A stretch of 64,000 nt of DNA from Paenibacillus sp. RUD330 (GTDB taxonomy: Bacteria > Bacillota > Bacilli > Paenibacillales > Paenibacillaceae): contig NZ_CP022655.2 of NCBI RefSeq assembly GCF_002243345.2, forward strand, positions 1,204,001-1,268,000. Reading direction: 5' to 3'. Each line of letters starts with the position of its first letter. Positions within the stretch are counted from its first letter, which is position 1. Shown here piece after piece: positions 34,083-43,269 of this stretch. A model generated the notes under the pieces. That model searched no databases and had not been told where the DNA came from. It saw only the letters and a list, made by a program, of their open reading frames with translations. Both the position numbers and the translations under genes were made by a program.

Positions 34083-35057
34083 TTACTCGTACGGATCGAT
34101 CGTCTCGATCGTTCCGTCCTCCTTGTACTTCAGCTCGGCGAACTTCACGCAGCGCTTGTTGTCGGCGCCGCCGGACAGGGAGCTGTCGTGATAGAACAGG
34201 TACCATTTGCCCTGGAATTCGACGATGGAGTGATGCGTCGTCCAGCCGATGACCGGGGTGAGGATCGTGCCTTGGAAGGTGAACGGTCCGCAAGGACTGT
34301 CGCCTACGGCATAGACGAGCTTGTGCGTCGTGCCGGTCGAATAGGAGAGGTAATACTTTCCGTTGTATGTGTGCACCCACGGACCTTCAAAGTACCGCCG
34401 GTCCTCGTCGCCGGCGAGAATCGGCCGGCCTTCCCCATCGACGATGGAAATCTCGCTCGGCGGCTCCTGGAACGACAGCATGTCGGCGCTGAGCCGGGCC
34501 ACCCGCGGGCCTAGCGCCGGGGCGTCCGGCGCCGGGCCTTCGGCGTCGGCGAGGAATTCGCCGGTCTGCCATTTCTCGAGCTGGCCGCCCCACAGGCCTC
34601 CAAAGTACATGTAGGCCTCGCCGCCTTCGACGAACACGGCCGGATCGATGCTGAAGCTGCCGGGAATATAGCTCGGCTGCGGCTCGAACGGGCCGGCCGG
34701 CGAGGTGCCGGTCGCGACGCCGATGCGGAACACATGATCATGGTCCCTAGCCGGGAAGAACAGGTAATAGATGCCGTTTTTGCAGGCTGCGTCCGGAGCC
34801 CACAGCTGCTGCTTGGCCCAAGGAATGTCCCGCAGATGAAGAGCCTCGCCGTGATCGATGCAGGGGGAGCCCTCATCCTCCATCGACAGGACGTGGTAGT
34901 CCTCCATGTCATACTGGTCGCCGTTGTCGTTCGACACCTGCTCATGGTCCAGATCATGAGACGGATAGATGTACAGCCTGCCCTCGAATACATGCGCCGA
35001 CGGATCGGCGGTATAGATGTGGGTTGCGATAGGTTCCTTGTATTTAACCGTTTTCAT
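34083..35057 (-). CDS. Glycoside hydrolase family 43 (xylosidase/arabinofuranosidase type)
   Basis: A 324-residue intracellular five-bladed propeller glycosidase without signal peptide. The catalytic base Asp is in TADPSAHVFEGRLYIYPSHD (near residue 18), the pKa-modulating Asp in SFSIDPAVFVEGG, and the proton donor Glu in RRYFEGPWVHTYNGKYYLSY. The family removes xylose or arabinose from oligosaccharides. Length fits single-domain GH43. CGGGGATGA precedes the ATG. It is divergent from the kinase/regulator/importer block, suggesting that importer brings in hemicellulose fragments processed by this enzyme. Confidence 0.9.
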   Translation of the reverse strand: MKTVKYKEPIATHIYTADPSAHVFEGRLYIYPSHDLDHEQVSNDNGDQYDMEDYHVLSMEDEGSPCIDHGEALHLRDIPWAKQQLWAPDAACKNGIYYLFFPARDHDHVFRIGVATGTSPAGPFEPQPSYIPGSFSIDPAVFVEGGEAYMYFGGLWGGQLEKWQTGEFLADAEGPAPDAPALGPRVARLSADMLSFQEPPSEISIVDGEGRPILAGDEDRRYFEGPWVHTYNGKYYLSYSTGTTHKLVYAVGDSPCGPFTFQGTILTPVIGWTTHHSIVEFQGKWYLFYHDSSLSGGADNKRCVKFAELKYKEDGTIETIDPYE

Positions 35058-35185
35058 TTTCAGTCATCCCCGATGCATAGAATCAAGTCCTCTCCTTATT
35101 TTAGCAGACCCTTCCCCGTCCCCGGCAGTCTCAGATGCTTGTGAAAAATACCGTTAAAATTGGTTTTCGGGGGATCGACAACCAT

Positions 35186-35214
35186 TTGACACGCTTAACC
35201 GAATCCATTACGTT
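35186..35214 (+). promoter_or_regulatory. Promoter of the kinase/regulator operon
   Basis: TTGACA (35186-35191), 17 bases, TACGTT (35209-35214), about 35 bases upstream of the kinase start. Confidence 0.6.
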
Positions 35215-35251
35215 GATCCTAGCATTCTAGCATGTACGGAAGCGAGGACTG

Positions 35252-37060
35252 TTGCCAGTGACAGGGTGGGCCAATCGGCTGCTGGGCCAGCTGCGGGAAA
35301 CCAACACGCTGAGAAATCAGATCTTCATCAGCTTTACGCTGACGATGATTCTCGTGCTGACCTTTGCAGGAGCGTTTATATACGGCGAGGTGTCCGTGCT
35401 CCTCAAGCAAAGCGCGGAAAAGCATATCCAGCAGACCGCCATTCAGGCCAACGGGCGGCTGGATGCGCTGCTGAAGGGAATCGACTCGCTCACGACCCAG
35501 GTCGCTGCGGATTCCTACGTGCAGAAGCTGCTCTCCCAGGAGGTGCAGGGAATCCTCTCCAATTTCAACGAGCGCCAGTCGCTGCTGCAGATCGCGAACA
35601 ATTACATGGCCTATTCCTCCGGCATCAGCTCGCTCGAGCTTTACACCATTGGCAACAAACGGCTGTTCCCGCTCGACGATACGAGCCTGAACCGCATCTC
35701 CGGGGATGCGCTGGCCGCAGCGGACGGGAAGAAGGGACGCCTCGCCTGGATCGGGATCGATCCGCGGTCGCCGGACACGGTGCTCGCGGTCCGCCGCATC
35801 AACCTGCTCGACCATGCCTACTCGCCCGGCGGCTACGTGGTCGTCCACGTCAACCGGGACTACTTCAAGATGGATCAATCGGAGGGCAGAGGAGATCCCT
35901 CCAAAGGAAGGGAGTCCATGCTGCTGAGCGACGCCGAGGGCAATCCGATCCTGTCGGATATGGATGACGGGACGGCGTCGGCGGTCATCGCCCAGACGGG
36001 CAGCACCGTGACGGTCGGCGAGGAGAGGATGCTCGCCGTCCGCCAGCATTCCGGCGTCACGGGCTGGAAGCTCGTGCTGCTCCTGCCGGTCGAGGCGGCG
36101 ACGGAGGGAATCTCGGTGCTGCGCATGGCGATCTATGTGTCGATCGGAATCGCCGCATTTGCCTTCCTGCTGCTGACGCTGCTGCTGTCGACGATGATCA
36201 CGCGGCCTATCCAGCAGCTAATGAGAACGATGCGCAGCGCCCGATTCGGGGGACTCAAGCCGATACCGGCCAGCGACAACCGCTTGCGGACGATGGAGAT
36301 CAACGAGCTGAACCATACGTACAACCGGATGGTCGATCATATGAACGAGCTGATCCAGGTCGTCTACGAGAAGGAGCTCACCCAGAGCCGCACCGAGCTC
36401 AAGGCGCTGCAGGCGCAGATCAATCCGCATTTCCTGTTCAATACGCTGGAAGCGTTTTATTGGTCGCTGGAGGAAAAAGAGGAAAGCGAGCTGGCGCGGA
36501 CGATTCTCGCGATGTCGGGACTGTTCCGCTATGTCATCGGCAGCTCGGCGGCCGACGATGAGTGGGTGACCGTCCGGGACGAGGTGGAGCATACGCAGCG
36601 CTATCTGCAAATCATGAAAATGCGCCTCATCGACCGGCTGAGCTGGGACATCGACGTCGAGGAGGAGCTGCTTCAGGTGCCGATTCCCAAGCTCATCCTC
36701 CAGCCGCTCGTGGAGAACGCGATTTTGCACGGGGTGGAGAGCCGCATCGTCCCGGGATCCGTCAAGGTCCGGATTCATTCTCCCGAGCCCGGCCTCGCGA
36801 CCGTGGCCGTCATCGACGACGGAATCGGGATGGACGGCGAGACGGTCATCCGGCTCATGCAGAGCCTGGATGCCGTCGCTCCCCAGGATTCCAAGAAAGG
36901 GGCGGGAGTGGCCATGTCCAACGTCCAAAGGCGGCTCAAGCTCCATTATCCGGGCTCTGCGGAGCGCGGAGGCGGGCTGCATATCGAGAGCAGGGCAGGC
37001 TCGGGCACGACGGTAAGCTTCGAGATCACGATTCCTTCGGGAGGAGACGAACGGGTATGA
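35252..37060 (+). CDS. YesM-type sensor histidine kinase
   Basis: A 602-residue membrane kinase: first membrane segment ~21-45, a large exported sensor region to ~285, second segment ~290-315, HAMP with TRPIQQLMRTMRS, His-kinase domain with phospho-accepting His in LQAQINPHFLFNTLEAFYWS (~residue 392), and ATPase boxes LVENAILHGVES, DDGIGMDGE and GVAMSNVQRRLKLHY. This is the YesM class that senses extracellular sugars or binding-protein complexes. The start may be TTG 35252 or GTG 35258; the Shine-Dalgarno (GCGAGGA) is weak. Its ATGA end overlaps the response regulator start. Confidence 0.92.
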   Translation: MPVTGWANRLLGQLRETNTLRNQIFISFTLTMILVLTFAGAFIYGEVSVLLKQSAEKHIQQTAIQANGRLDALLKGIDSLTTQVAADSYVQKLLSQEVQGILSNFNERQSLLQIANNYMAYSSGISSLELYTIGNKRLFPLDDTSLNRISGDALAAADGKKGRLAWIGIDPRSPDTVLAVRRINLLDHAYSPGGYVVVHVNRDYFKMDQSEGRGDPSKGRESMLLSDAEGNPILSDMDDGTASAVIAQTGSTVTVGEERMLAVRQHSGVTGWKLVLLLPVEAATEGISVLRMAIYVSIGIAAFAFLLLTLLLSTMITRPIQQLMRTMRSARFGGLKPIPASDNRLRTMEINELNHTYNRMVDHMNELIQVVYEKELTQSRTELKALQAQINPHFLFNTLEAFYWSLEEKEESELARTILAMSGLFRYVIGSSAADDEWVTVRDEVEHTQRYLQIMKMRLIDRLSWDIDVEEELLQVPIPKLILQPLVENAILHGVESRIVPGSVKVRIHSPEPGLATVAVIDDGIGMDGETVIRLMQSLDAVAPQDSKKGAGVAMSNVQRRLKLHYPGSAERGGGLHIESRAGSGTTVSFEITIPSGGDERV

Positions 37061-37845
37061 AAACGTTGTTGATTGTGGACGATGAGCCCCGCACGCGGCT
37101 GGGCATCCAGAAGACGCTCACCGCCTGGTCGGCGGGGCGGCACCGGATCGAGACGGCTGCGAGCGGAGTCGAGGCGCTGGAATGGCTGAAAGCGAATACA
37201 GCCCATATCATCATCACGGATGTGCGGATGCCGGAGGTGGACGGGCTGCAGATGCTGGAGACGCTGGCGGGGCGCGGCCCTCTGCCCGTCATCATTGTCG
37301 TTTCCGGCTATGCCGAGTTCGACTATGCGCGGAAGGCGCTGCAGCTCGGGGCCTTCGACTACATTCTCAAGCCGCTGGACAAGGATATTCTGGCGGAAAC
37401 GGTGCAGAGAGCGTTCGCGCTCGACGACGGCCGGGACCGCATCGATGCGATGGAGAAGCTCGTGGACGCCAAGCTGCTTGAGGTCGGCCGCGGCGAAGCG
37501 CGTTACGGCACGCCGATCAAGGATGCCATCAGCTTTATCGACGCCCATCTGGAGGAGCCGATCAGCATGAAGCAGGTGGCCGAGCTGACGCATCTAAATG
37601 CGAGCTATTTCAGCGTGCTGTTCAAGGAGCAGACCGGCGTCACCTTCAGCGATTATCTCACTCGGCTAAGGCTGCAGCGGGCCAAGGAGCTGCTCGTGGC
37701 GACCCGCATGCCGATCTCGGAGATCGCCGAGAAGGTCGGCTACGGCACGGCCAAATATTTCATCAAGGTGTTCAAGGACAACGAGGGGACGAGTCCGAGA
37801 CAGTACCGGAGCCAGGTGCTGGACGCCGATTCATCGATCCGATAA
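37057..37845 (+). CDS. AraC-type response regulator (YesN-like)
   Basis: A 262-residue regulator. The receiver domain starts LLIVDDEPRTRLGI, the phosphorylated Asp is in IIITDVRMPEVDG (~residue 55), and the conserved Lys is in YILKPLDKD. The C-terminal AraC helix-turn-helix pair spans ~160-255 (MKQVAELTHLNASYFSVLFK; ISEIAEKVGYGTAKYFIKVF). The ATG at 37057 overlaps the kinase stop by four bases after GGGAGGAG. It is shorter than YesN (about 370 residues) because the middle linker is reduced. It should activate the importer genes that follow. Confidence 0.92.
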   Translation: MKTLLIVDDEPRTRLGIQKTLTAWSAGRHRIETAASGVEALEWLKANTAHIIITDVRMPEVDGLQMLETLAGRGPLPVIIVVSGYAEFDYARKALQLGAFDYILKPLDKDILAETVQRAFALDDGRDRIDAMEKLVDAKLLEVGRGEARYGTPIKDAISFIDAHLEEPISMKQVAELTHLNASYFSVLFKEQTGVTFSDYLTRLRLQRAKELLVATRMPISEIAEKVGYGTAKYFIKVFKDNEGTSPRQYRSQVLDADSSIR

Positions 37846-37873
37846 AAGTGGAATTTCTCCCAATCGCTGTTAC

Positions 37874-37902
37874 TGTTGCGCTTACATGGCAAATTTTATA
37901 AT
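37874..37902 (+). promoter_or_regulatory. Promoter of the sugar importer
   Basis: TGTTGC (37874-37879), 17 bases, TATAAT (37897-37902). The good -10 and poor -35 suit an activator-dependent promoter, consistent with the AraC-type regulator directly upstream. Confidence 0.55.
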
Positions 37903-37953
37903 TATGTATGCGGTTACAAGAACAGTGCGTCACAAAAAGGGGAGGAAACACAC

Positions 37954-39354
37954 ATGAAGCGCGTTTTATCGACCACGACGGCAATCGTTCTGTTGTCATC
38001 TGTTCTCGCTGCATGCGGCGGCAACTCGAATTCGCCCGCCGACAATGCAGGTGCAAGCAACTCCGGCACAAACTCCAATACGGGCTCTGCGGCGGGCAAG
38101 CCTGCGGAGAAGGTCACGATCAATCTGTGGAGCTTCACGGACGAAATTCCGAACATGACGAAAAAATACCTTGAAACCCACCCCGACGCGAACGTCGACT
38201 TCAAGACGACGGTCATCGCGACGACGGACGGAGCTTACCAGCCGGCCCTCGACCAGGCGCTCGCCGGCGGCGGCAAGGACGCTCCGGACATCTATGCGGC
38301 CGAGTCGGCCTTCGTCCTCAAGTACACGCAGGGCGACGCCTCCGACTACGCGGCCAACTATGCCGATCTGGGCCTTGACGACCAGCTGGTGAAGGATGCC
38401 GGCATCGCCCAATATTCCGTGGACATCGGCAGCAAGGAAGGCCAGCTCAAGGCGCTCGCATATCAAGCGACAGGAGGGGCGTTCATCTATCGCCGCTCGC
38501 TCGCGAAGGACGTATTCGGCACGGACGATCCCGCCGCGATCAAGAGCGAGATCGGTCCCGGCTGGGATAAATTCTTCGATGCGGCCGCGAAGCTGAAGGC
38601 CAAAGGCTACGGCATCGTCTCCGGCGACGGCGACATCTGGCATCCCATCGAGAACAGCTCCGACAAGGGCTGGCTCGTAGACGGCAAGCTGCATATCGAT
38701 CCGAAGCGCGAGCAGTTCCTCGACTTCTCCAAGCAGCTGAAGGACAACGGTTATTCCAACGACACGAAGGACTGGACCGAGGGCTGGTACGCGGACATGT
38801 CCGGCACCGGCAAGCAGCCGATCTTCGGCTTCTTCGGCCCCGCATGGCTCATCAACTACGTCATGAACGGCCAGGTGAAGGACACCAGCGGCGACTGGGC
38901 CGTAACGGAGCCGACGACAGGCTTCTTCTGGGGCGGCACCTGGCTGCTCGCGAACAAGGAAGCGGCCAAGGACGACGCCAAAAAAGCGGCCGTGGCGGAC
39001 TTCGTCAAGTGGGTCACGCTTGATTCCTCCGAGACGGGCCTCCAGTACTACTGGGCGAACGGCACGATGAAGGCAGGCGAGCAGGGCACGAAGGACAGCG
39101 TAGCCTCCTCCGTCGTCATGTCCAAATCGGACGGCAAGGTCGACCTGCTGGGCGGACAGAACATGTTCGACGTCTTCGTTCCGGCGAACGCCAATGCGAC
39201 AGGCAAGAACCTTACCCAATACGACGAATCGATCAATCTCATCTGGCGCGATCAGGTGCGCGAATATTCCGAAGGCAAGAAGAGCCGGGAGCAGACGATC
39301 AAGGACTTCAAGCAGAAGGTCCAGGATCAGCTCGGAATCGAAAGCGAGCAATAG
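37954..39354 (+). CDS. Sugar ABC substrate-binding lipoprotein 1
   Basis: A 466-residue family 1 binding protein. Lipobox SSVLAAC places the lipidated Cys at residue 21, followed by an Asn/Ser/Gly linker. The mature domain has KVTINLWSFTDEIPNMTKKY and GGGKDAPDIYAAESAFVLKY, as in multiple-sugar binding proteins. GGGGAGG selects the ATG at 37954; the longer frame to 37876 covers the promoter. It is followed by a hairpin and two permeases. A second, different binding protein ends the operon. Confidence 0.92.
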   Translation: MKRVLSTTTAIVLLSSVLAACGGNSNSPADNAGASNSGTNSNTGSAAGKPAEKVTINLWSFTDEIPNMTKKYLETHPDANVDFKTTVIATTDGAYQPALDQALAGGGKDAPDIYAAESAFVLKYTQGDASDYAANYADLGLDDQLVKDAGIAQYSVDIGSKEGQLKALAYQATGGAFIYRRSLAKDVFGTDDPAAIKSEIGPGWDKFFDAAAKLKAKGYGIVSGDGDIWHPIENSSDKGWLVDGKLHIDPKREQFLDFSKQLKDNGYSNDTKDWTEGWYADMSGTGKQPIFGFFGPAWLINYVMNGQVKDTSGDWAVTEPTTGFFWGGTWLLANKEAAKDDAKKAAVADFVKWVTLDSSETGLQYYWANGTMKAGEQGTKDSVASSVVMSKSDGKVDLLGGQNMFDVFVPANANATGKNLTQYDESINLIWRDQVREYSEGKKSREQTIKDFKQKVQDQLGIESEQ

Positions 39355-39358
39355 CGCC

Positions 39359-39388
39359 TAAGGGGCGGGTTATCCCGCCCCTTATCTG
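39359..39388 (+). terminator. Intra-operon hairpin after binding protein 1
   Basis: A perfect 11-bp stem (39359-39369 with 39374-39384), loop TTAT, followed by TCTG. There is little U-tract, so processing or partial termination is likely, favouring excess binding protein over permeases. Confidence 0.7.
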
Positions 39389-39414
39389 AATTTGATTGAT
39401 ATGGGGTGAGAGCC

Positions 39415-40383
39415 ATGCGCCGCAAGGGCGTCAGCTATTCAAAATTCGGCTATCTGTTCAGCCTGCCATTCCTGCTTGCGTTCCTGGTATTCTCGTTCTA
39501 TCCCGTTCTGTATACCGCGGTCATCGGGTTTACGGATATGAAGGGAGTCATCCCGAAGCCGGTCCACTTCCTGGACCAGCCGTTCGAGAACTTCAGGTAT
39601 CTTCTCTTCGACAACGTCTCCTTCCGCAAGTCGCTGTCCAACACAGCCCTGATCTGGATCCTGAACTTCATTCCCCAGATGCTGCTCGCGCTGCTGCTCA
39701 CCGCCTGGTTCACAAGCCAGCGCACAAAGGTGCGGGGGCAGGGCATTTTCAAAGTGCTGCTCTACATGCCGAACATCATTACGGCGAGCACGATCGCCGT
39801 CCTGTTCAACTCGCTGTTCTCGTATCCGATGGGACCGATCAACAGCCTGCTGGAGTCGCTCGGCTGGATCGATTCTCCTGTCAATTACCTGCAGGACAAG
39901 ACGACGGCGCAGGGAATCGTCGCGTTCATCCAGTTCTGGATGTGGTACGGCAACACGATGATCATCCTCATCGCAGGCGTCATGGGCATCAACCCCGCGC
40001 TGTTCGAGGCGGCTTCCATCGACGGCGCCAATGGATGGCAGATCTTCTTCCGCGTGACGCTGCCGAGCCTGCGGACGATCATGCTCTATACGCTGATCAC
40101 GTCGATGATCGGCGGCCTGCAGCTGTTCGATATTCCGCAGCTGTTCCTGTACGGCGGGCCGGACGACGCGACGCTTACGACCTCCGTGTTCATCTACGGG
40201 CAGGCGTTCAAGGGCAGCTACATGTACAACCGCGCCGCAGCGGCCAGCATGATCATGTTCATCATTGCTGCCGTGCTGTCGGCCCTGCTGTTCTACCTCA
40301 TGCGCGACCGCGAAGCGGCGAAAGCCAAAAAAGCGGCTAAAAATCGGAATAAGGCTGCTAAAGCGGCGGCAAGGGGGATGTAA
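39415..40383 (+). CDS. Sugar ABC permease 1 (MalF/UgpA type)
   Basis: A 322-residue permease with six segments. The EAA loop is EAASIDGANGWQIFFRVTLP near residue 199. The N-terminus KFGYLFSLPFLLAFLVFSFYP is typical. The C-terminal tail is unusually basic and repetitive (KAKKAAKNRNKAAKAAARG), cytoplasmic, and not part of the family core. The ATG at 39415 is preferred because GGGGTGA lies 6 bases ahead; a GTG at 39406 is inside that site. The next permease starts 3 bases after its stop. Confidence 0.9.
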   Translation: MRRKGVSYSKFGYLFSLPFLLAFLVFSFYPVLYTAVIGFTDMKGVIPKPVHFLDQPFENFRYLLFDNVSFRKSLSNTALIWILNFIPQMLLALLLTAWFTSQRTKVRGQGIFKVLLYMPNIITASTIAVLFNSLFSYPMGPINSLLESLGWIDSPVNYLQDKTTAQGIVAFIQFWMWYGNTMIILIAGVMGINPALFEAASIDGANGWQIFFRVTLPSLRTIMLYTLITSMIGGLQLFDIPQLFLYGGPDDATLTTSVFIYGQAFKGSYMYNRAAAASMIMFIIAAVLSALLFYLMRDREAAKAKKAAKNRNKAAKAAARGM

Positions 40384-40386
40384 GAC

Positions 40387-41241
40387 GTGGCCAACCTTCA
40401 AAAAAGCGCGGGAGTCTCCCTACGCATCAACAAAACAATCGTCTATGTCGTCTGCATCATCCTGTCGCTGCTGAGCATCCTGCCCTTCTGGATCATGTTC
40501 GTCAACGCCACCCGCTCCACGGCGGAAATCCAGAGCGGCCTATCCCTGCTGCCTTCGGTCCACATGAAGACAAATCTGGACGTGCTGCTCAGCAAGAGCT
40601 TCGATCCGCTCAAAGGCTTCTTCAACTCGCTGATCATCTCGGGCTTCTCCACCATCTGCGCGGTCTACTTCTCGTCCCTGACCGCTTACGCGCTGGTCGC
40701 CTACAACTGGAGGATGCGCCAGGCGTTCTTCACCTTCATCATGCTCGTCATGATGATTCCGGCCCAGGCGAGCGCGATCGGCTTCTACAAGATGATGTAC
40801 CAGCTGCACTGGACGAACAACTTCCTGCCGCTCATCCTGCCGTCCATCGCAGCGCCGGCGATCGTGTTCTTCATGCGGCAGTATCTGCTTGCGACGCTGT
40901 CCATCGAGATGGTGGAGGCATCGCGGATCGACGGCGCGGGCGAGTTCTACACCTTCAACCGCATCGTCCTGCCGATCATGGTCCCGGCGATCGCGACTCA
41001 GGCGATCTTCGCTTTCGTGGCGAGCTGGAACAACCTGTTCATGCCGCTCATCCTCCTTACGGACAAGAGCAAGTACACCTTGCCGATCATGGTCAGCCTG
41101 CTCAAGGGGGATATATACAAGACGGAGTTCGGCTCGATCTACATGGGACTGTCTCTGACCGTGCTGCCGCTGTTTGTGATATACTTCCTGCTGTCAAGAT
41201 ATATTATCGCAGGCGTAGCGCTTGGCGGAGTGAAGGAGTAA
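40387..41241 (+). CDS. Sugar ABC permease 2 (MalG/UgpE type), GTG start
   Basis: A 284-residue permease with six segments and EAA loop VEASRIDGAGEFYTFNRIVL near residue 176. It ends IIAGVALGGVKE, the family's usual terminus. The start is GTG at 40387 after AGGGGGATG, immediately behind the partner permease. It forms the membrane channel with the upstream protein; the ATPase must come from elsewhere in the genome. Confidence 0.92.
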   Translation: MANLQKSAGVSLRINKTIVYVVCIILSLLSILPFWIMFVNATRSTAEIQSGLSLLPSVHMKTNLDVLLSKSFDPLKGFFNSLIISGFSTICAVYFSSLTAYALVAYNWRMRQAFFTFIMLVMMIPAQASAIGFYKMMYQLHWTNNFLPLILPSIAAPAIVFFMRQYLLATLSIEMVEASRIDGAGEFYTFNRIVLPIMVPAIATQAIFAFVASWNNLFMPLILLTDKSKYTLPIMVSLLKGDIYKTEFGSIYMGLSLTVLPLFVIYFLLSRYIIAGVALGGVKE

Positions 41242-41296
41242 GGCGCTCATTCCGTCCGGAGCTCATCCTGCGGGCGGGTTGGTGGAGGCGATGAAC

Positions 41297-42613
41297 GTGG
41301 GCAAAAAAATCCGGGCGGTCGCGGTTGTCGCTGCCGCCCTGGCTCTCATGATGTCCGGATGCGTAAAAAGCTCGGGGGGCGATCCCGCCGTGACGGGCGG
41401 GGAAGCCGGCGAGCAGGTGACGATCAATATGATGCATCTGTGGCCGGAGGCGGGCGCATCGGGCCAGCACCAGATCGTGAACAAGATCATCGCCGAGTAT
41501 CAGGCGGAGAATCCCGGCGTCACGATCAAGCAGGAAGTGCTGGACAATGAGCGGTACAAGGCCAAGATCAGAGTGCTTTCCGCCGTCAACGAGCTGCCGG
41601 ATGTCGGCCTCACCTGGGCGGCCGGCTATCTGCAGGATTTCGTCCGGGGCGAGCTGTTCACGCCGCTCGACGACCTGCTGCACGGCGAGCTCCAGGACTC
41701 GTTCATTCCGGGCACGACGGAAGCCTATATGGTAGGCGGCAAAACCTACGCGCTGCCGCTGGAGTTCAATATCGCTCCCGTTTATTACAACAAGCGCATC
41801 TTTGAGAAATACGGCCTGCAGCCTCCCGCCACCTACGACGAGTTCCTGGGCATCGTGAAGACGCTCGCGGACCATGGCGTCGTGCCGATCGCGCTGGGCA
41901 ACAAGGACCGCTGGACGGGCTCTCTCTGGTACATGTACCTGGCGGACCGCATCGCCGGTACGGAGAAGCTGGCGAGCGCGATCAAGGGCGCCGCCTCCTT
42001 CACCGAGCCCGGCCTCGTCGAGGCGGCCAGGCGCGTGCAGGATCTGGTGGCCATGAACGCCTTCAACAAAGGCTTCAACGGCCTGTCGAACGACGAAGTG
42101 AAAGCGGAATATATGAACAGCGAGGCGGCCATGTACTTGATGGGCACCTGGGAGCTCCCGAACTACACGACGAGCGCCAATATTCCGCAGGACTTCCGCG
42201 ACAGCATGGGCTTTTTCAAATTCCCGGCGATAGCGGGCGGCAAAGGCAATATCGACGGCTGGGTAGGCGGTCCGGGCGTCGGCCTGTTCGTCGCCGAGAA
42301 CTCTCCGGTCCGGGAAGAAGCGAAGAAATTCGTGAAGTATTTCGTGAAGCGGTGGGGCGAGGAGTCGGTCAACGGCGCCGGCGTCATCCCGGCCACCAAG
42401 GTGGACACGTCCAAGATCGAGCTGCCGCAGCTCTACGTCGACCTGCTCAAGGAAGTGAACAAGGCGACGAGCATTACGCTGTTCGCCGACGTGCAGATGG
42501 CGGGCGCCGCCGCCGAGGTTCACCTGAACCAGATCCAGGCGTTGTTCGGAGACGAGATCACCCCGGACGACTTCGCCAAGGCGCATGATGCGGCCTTCAA
42601 GACGGGGAAATGA
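41297..42613 (+). CDS. Sugar ABC substrate-binding lipoprotein 2
   Basis: A 438-residue family 1 binding protein with lipobox ALMMSGC (Cys near residue 21). The mature part has INMMHLWPEAGASGQHQIVN, YALPLEFNIAPVYYNKRIFE and LFVAENSPVREEAKKFVKYF. It is clearly different in sequence from binding protein 1 of the same operon. GGAGG at 41284-41288 is 8 bases from the GTG at 41297 but only 2 bases from the ATG at 41291, so the GTG is preferred. It may offer the same permeases a second substrate or act with the YesM sensor. Confidence 0.9.
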   Translation: MGKKIRAVAVVAAALALMMSGCVKSSGGDPAVTGGEAGEQVTINMMHLWPEAGASGQHQIVNKIIAEYQAENPGVTIKQEVLDNERYKAKIRVLSAVNELPDVGLTWAAGYLQDFVRGELFTPLDDLLHGELQDSFIPGTTEAYMVGGKTYALPLEFNIAPVYYNKRIFEKYGLQPPATYDEFLGIVKTLADHGVVPIALGNKDRWTGSLWYMYLADRIAGTEKLASAIKGAASFTEPGLVEAARRVQDLVAMNAFNKGFNGLSNDEVKAEYMNSEAAMYLMGTWELPNYTTSANIPQDFRDSMGFFKFPAIAGGKGNIDGWVGGPGVGLFVAENSPVREEAKKFVKYFVKRWGEESVNGAGVIPATKVDTSKIELPQLYVDLLKEVNKATSITLFADVQMAGAAAEVHLNQIQALFGDEITPDDFAKAHDAAFKTGK

Positions 42614-42709
42614 AGCTCGGTTTAAAAGAATCTTCCCGAGGGGAAGGGTGCTGAAAAGGTATCGCTGCGCGTACGGATCAATCATCATTATGTTCTTTTT
42701 TCAAAAAAT

Positions 42710-42751
42710 ACAGGAGGAAACTGAGCGTGGGCTCGGTTTGCTCCTGTTTTC
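42710..42751 (+). terminator. Terminator hairpin, copy 1 of a repeated element
   Basis: Arms ACAGGAG...GAGC and GCTC...CTCCTGT (42710-42747) are followed by TTTT. It ends the sugar importer transcript. The 40-base core (42711-42750) is repeated almost exactly at 43376-43414. Confidence 0.8.
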
Positions 42752-42829
42752 GTTTGCCTTGTCATATCAGCAAGAAATACTGGACTTATCGTTCCGGAAA
42801 TAGATACCTACGGAAACGGAGGGAGAACC

Positions 42830-43269
42830 ATGGGACGCAACAAAGAGTTTGATAAAGAAGCGGTGCTTCATAAAGCGATGCTCGTTTTTGGAAAAAGGGC
42901 TACGAAGCGGCAAGCATTCCCGATTTGCTGGAAGCCATGGATCTTAGCAGATCAAGTCTGTACGAAACGTTCGGGGACAAACAAACGCTTTATATCGAGG
43001 CGATCAACTGGTACAAGAAGTGGAAGCAAGCCAAACGGGACATCCTCGCCAATGCGACATCCGCAAAATCGGGAATTCGGGATTACTTCGAGATACACAT
43101 CGATTCCGCCTTGAACAGCGAGTCGCCAAAGGGCTGTCTCATTACGAATGCGGCAGTCGGCATGGATTCGTCAGATGAATAACTGAATGCGTTGATCAGG
43201 GAGCGGCTTGACGAGTTGGAGAAATCCTTCTACGAGCTGCTGCGCAAATTTGATTACAAAGGAATATAA
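42830..43269 (+). pseudogene. Decayed TetR/AcrR family regulator
   Basis: The remnant starts well (GGAGGGAGAACC before the ATG; NKEFDKEAVLHKAMLVF) but needs one extra T in the T5 run at 42885-42889 to continue as the expected WKKGYEAASIPDLLEAMDLS...SSLYETFGDKQTLY helix-turn-helix. The second frame then meets TAA at 43180-43182 where a sense codon is expected, and the following LNALIRERLDELEKSFYELL continues in the same frame to 43269. At about 146 codons it also lacks the last 40-50 residues of a normal TetR protein. Base composition is lower in GC than its neighbours, suggesting acquisition and decay. Confidence 0.85.

Noticed and set aside
36562-37845. A longer response regulator fused to an upstream extension
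   Set aside because: The extension overlaps the kinase catalytic domain in another frame; the ATG at 37057 with GGGAGGAG and the ATGA overlap is the natural start.
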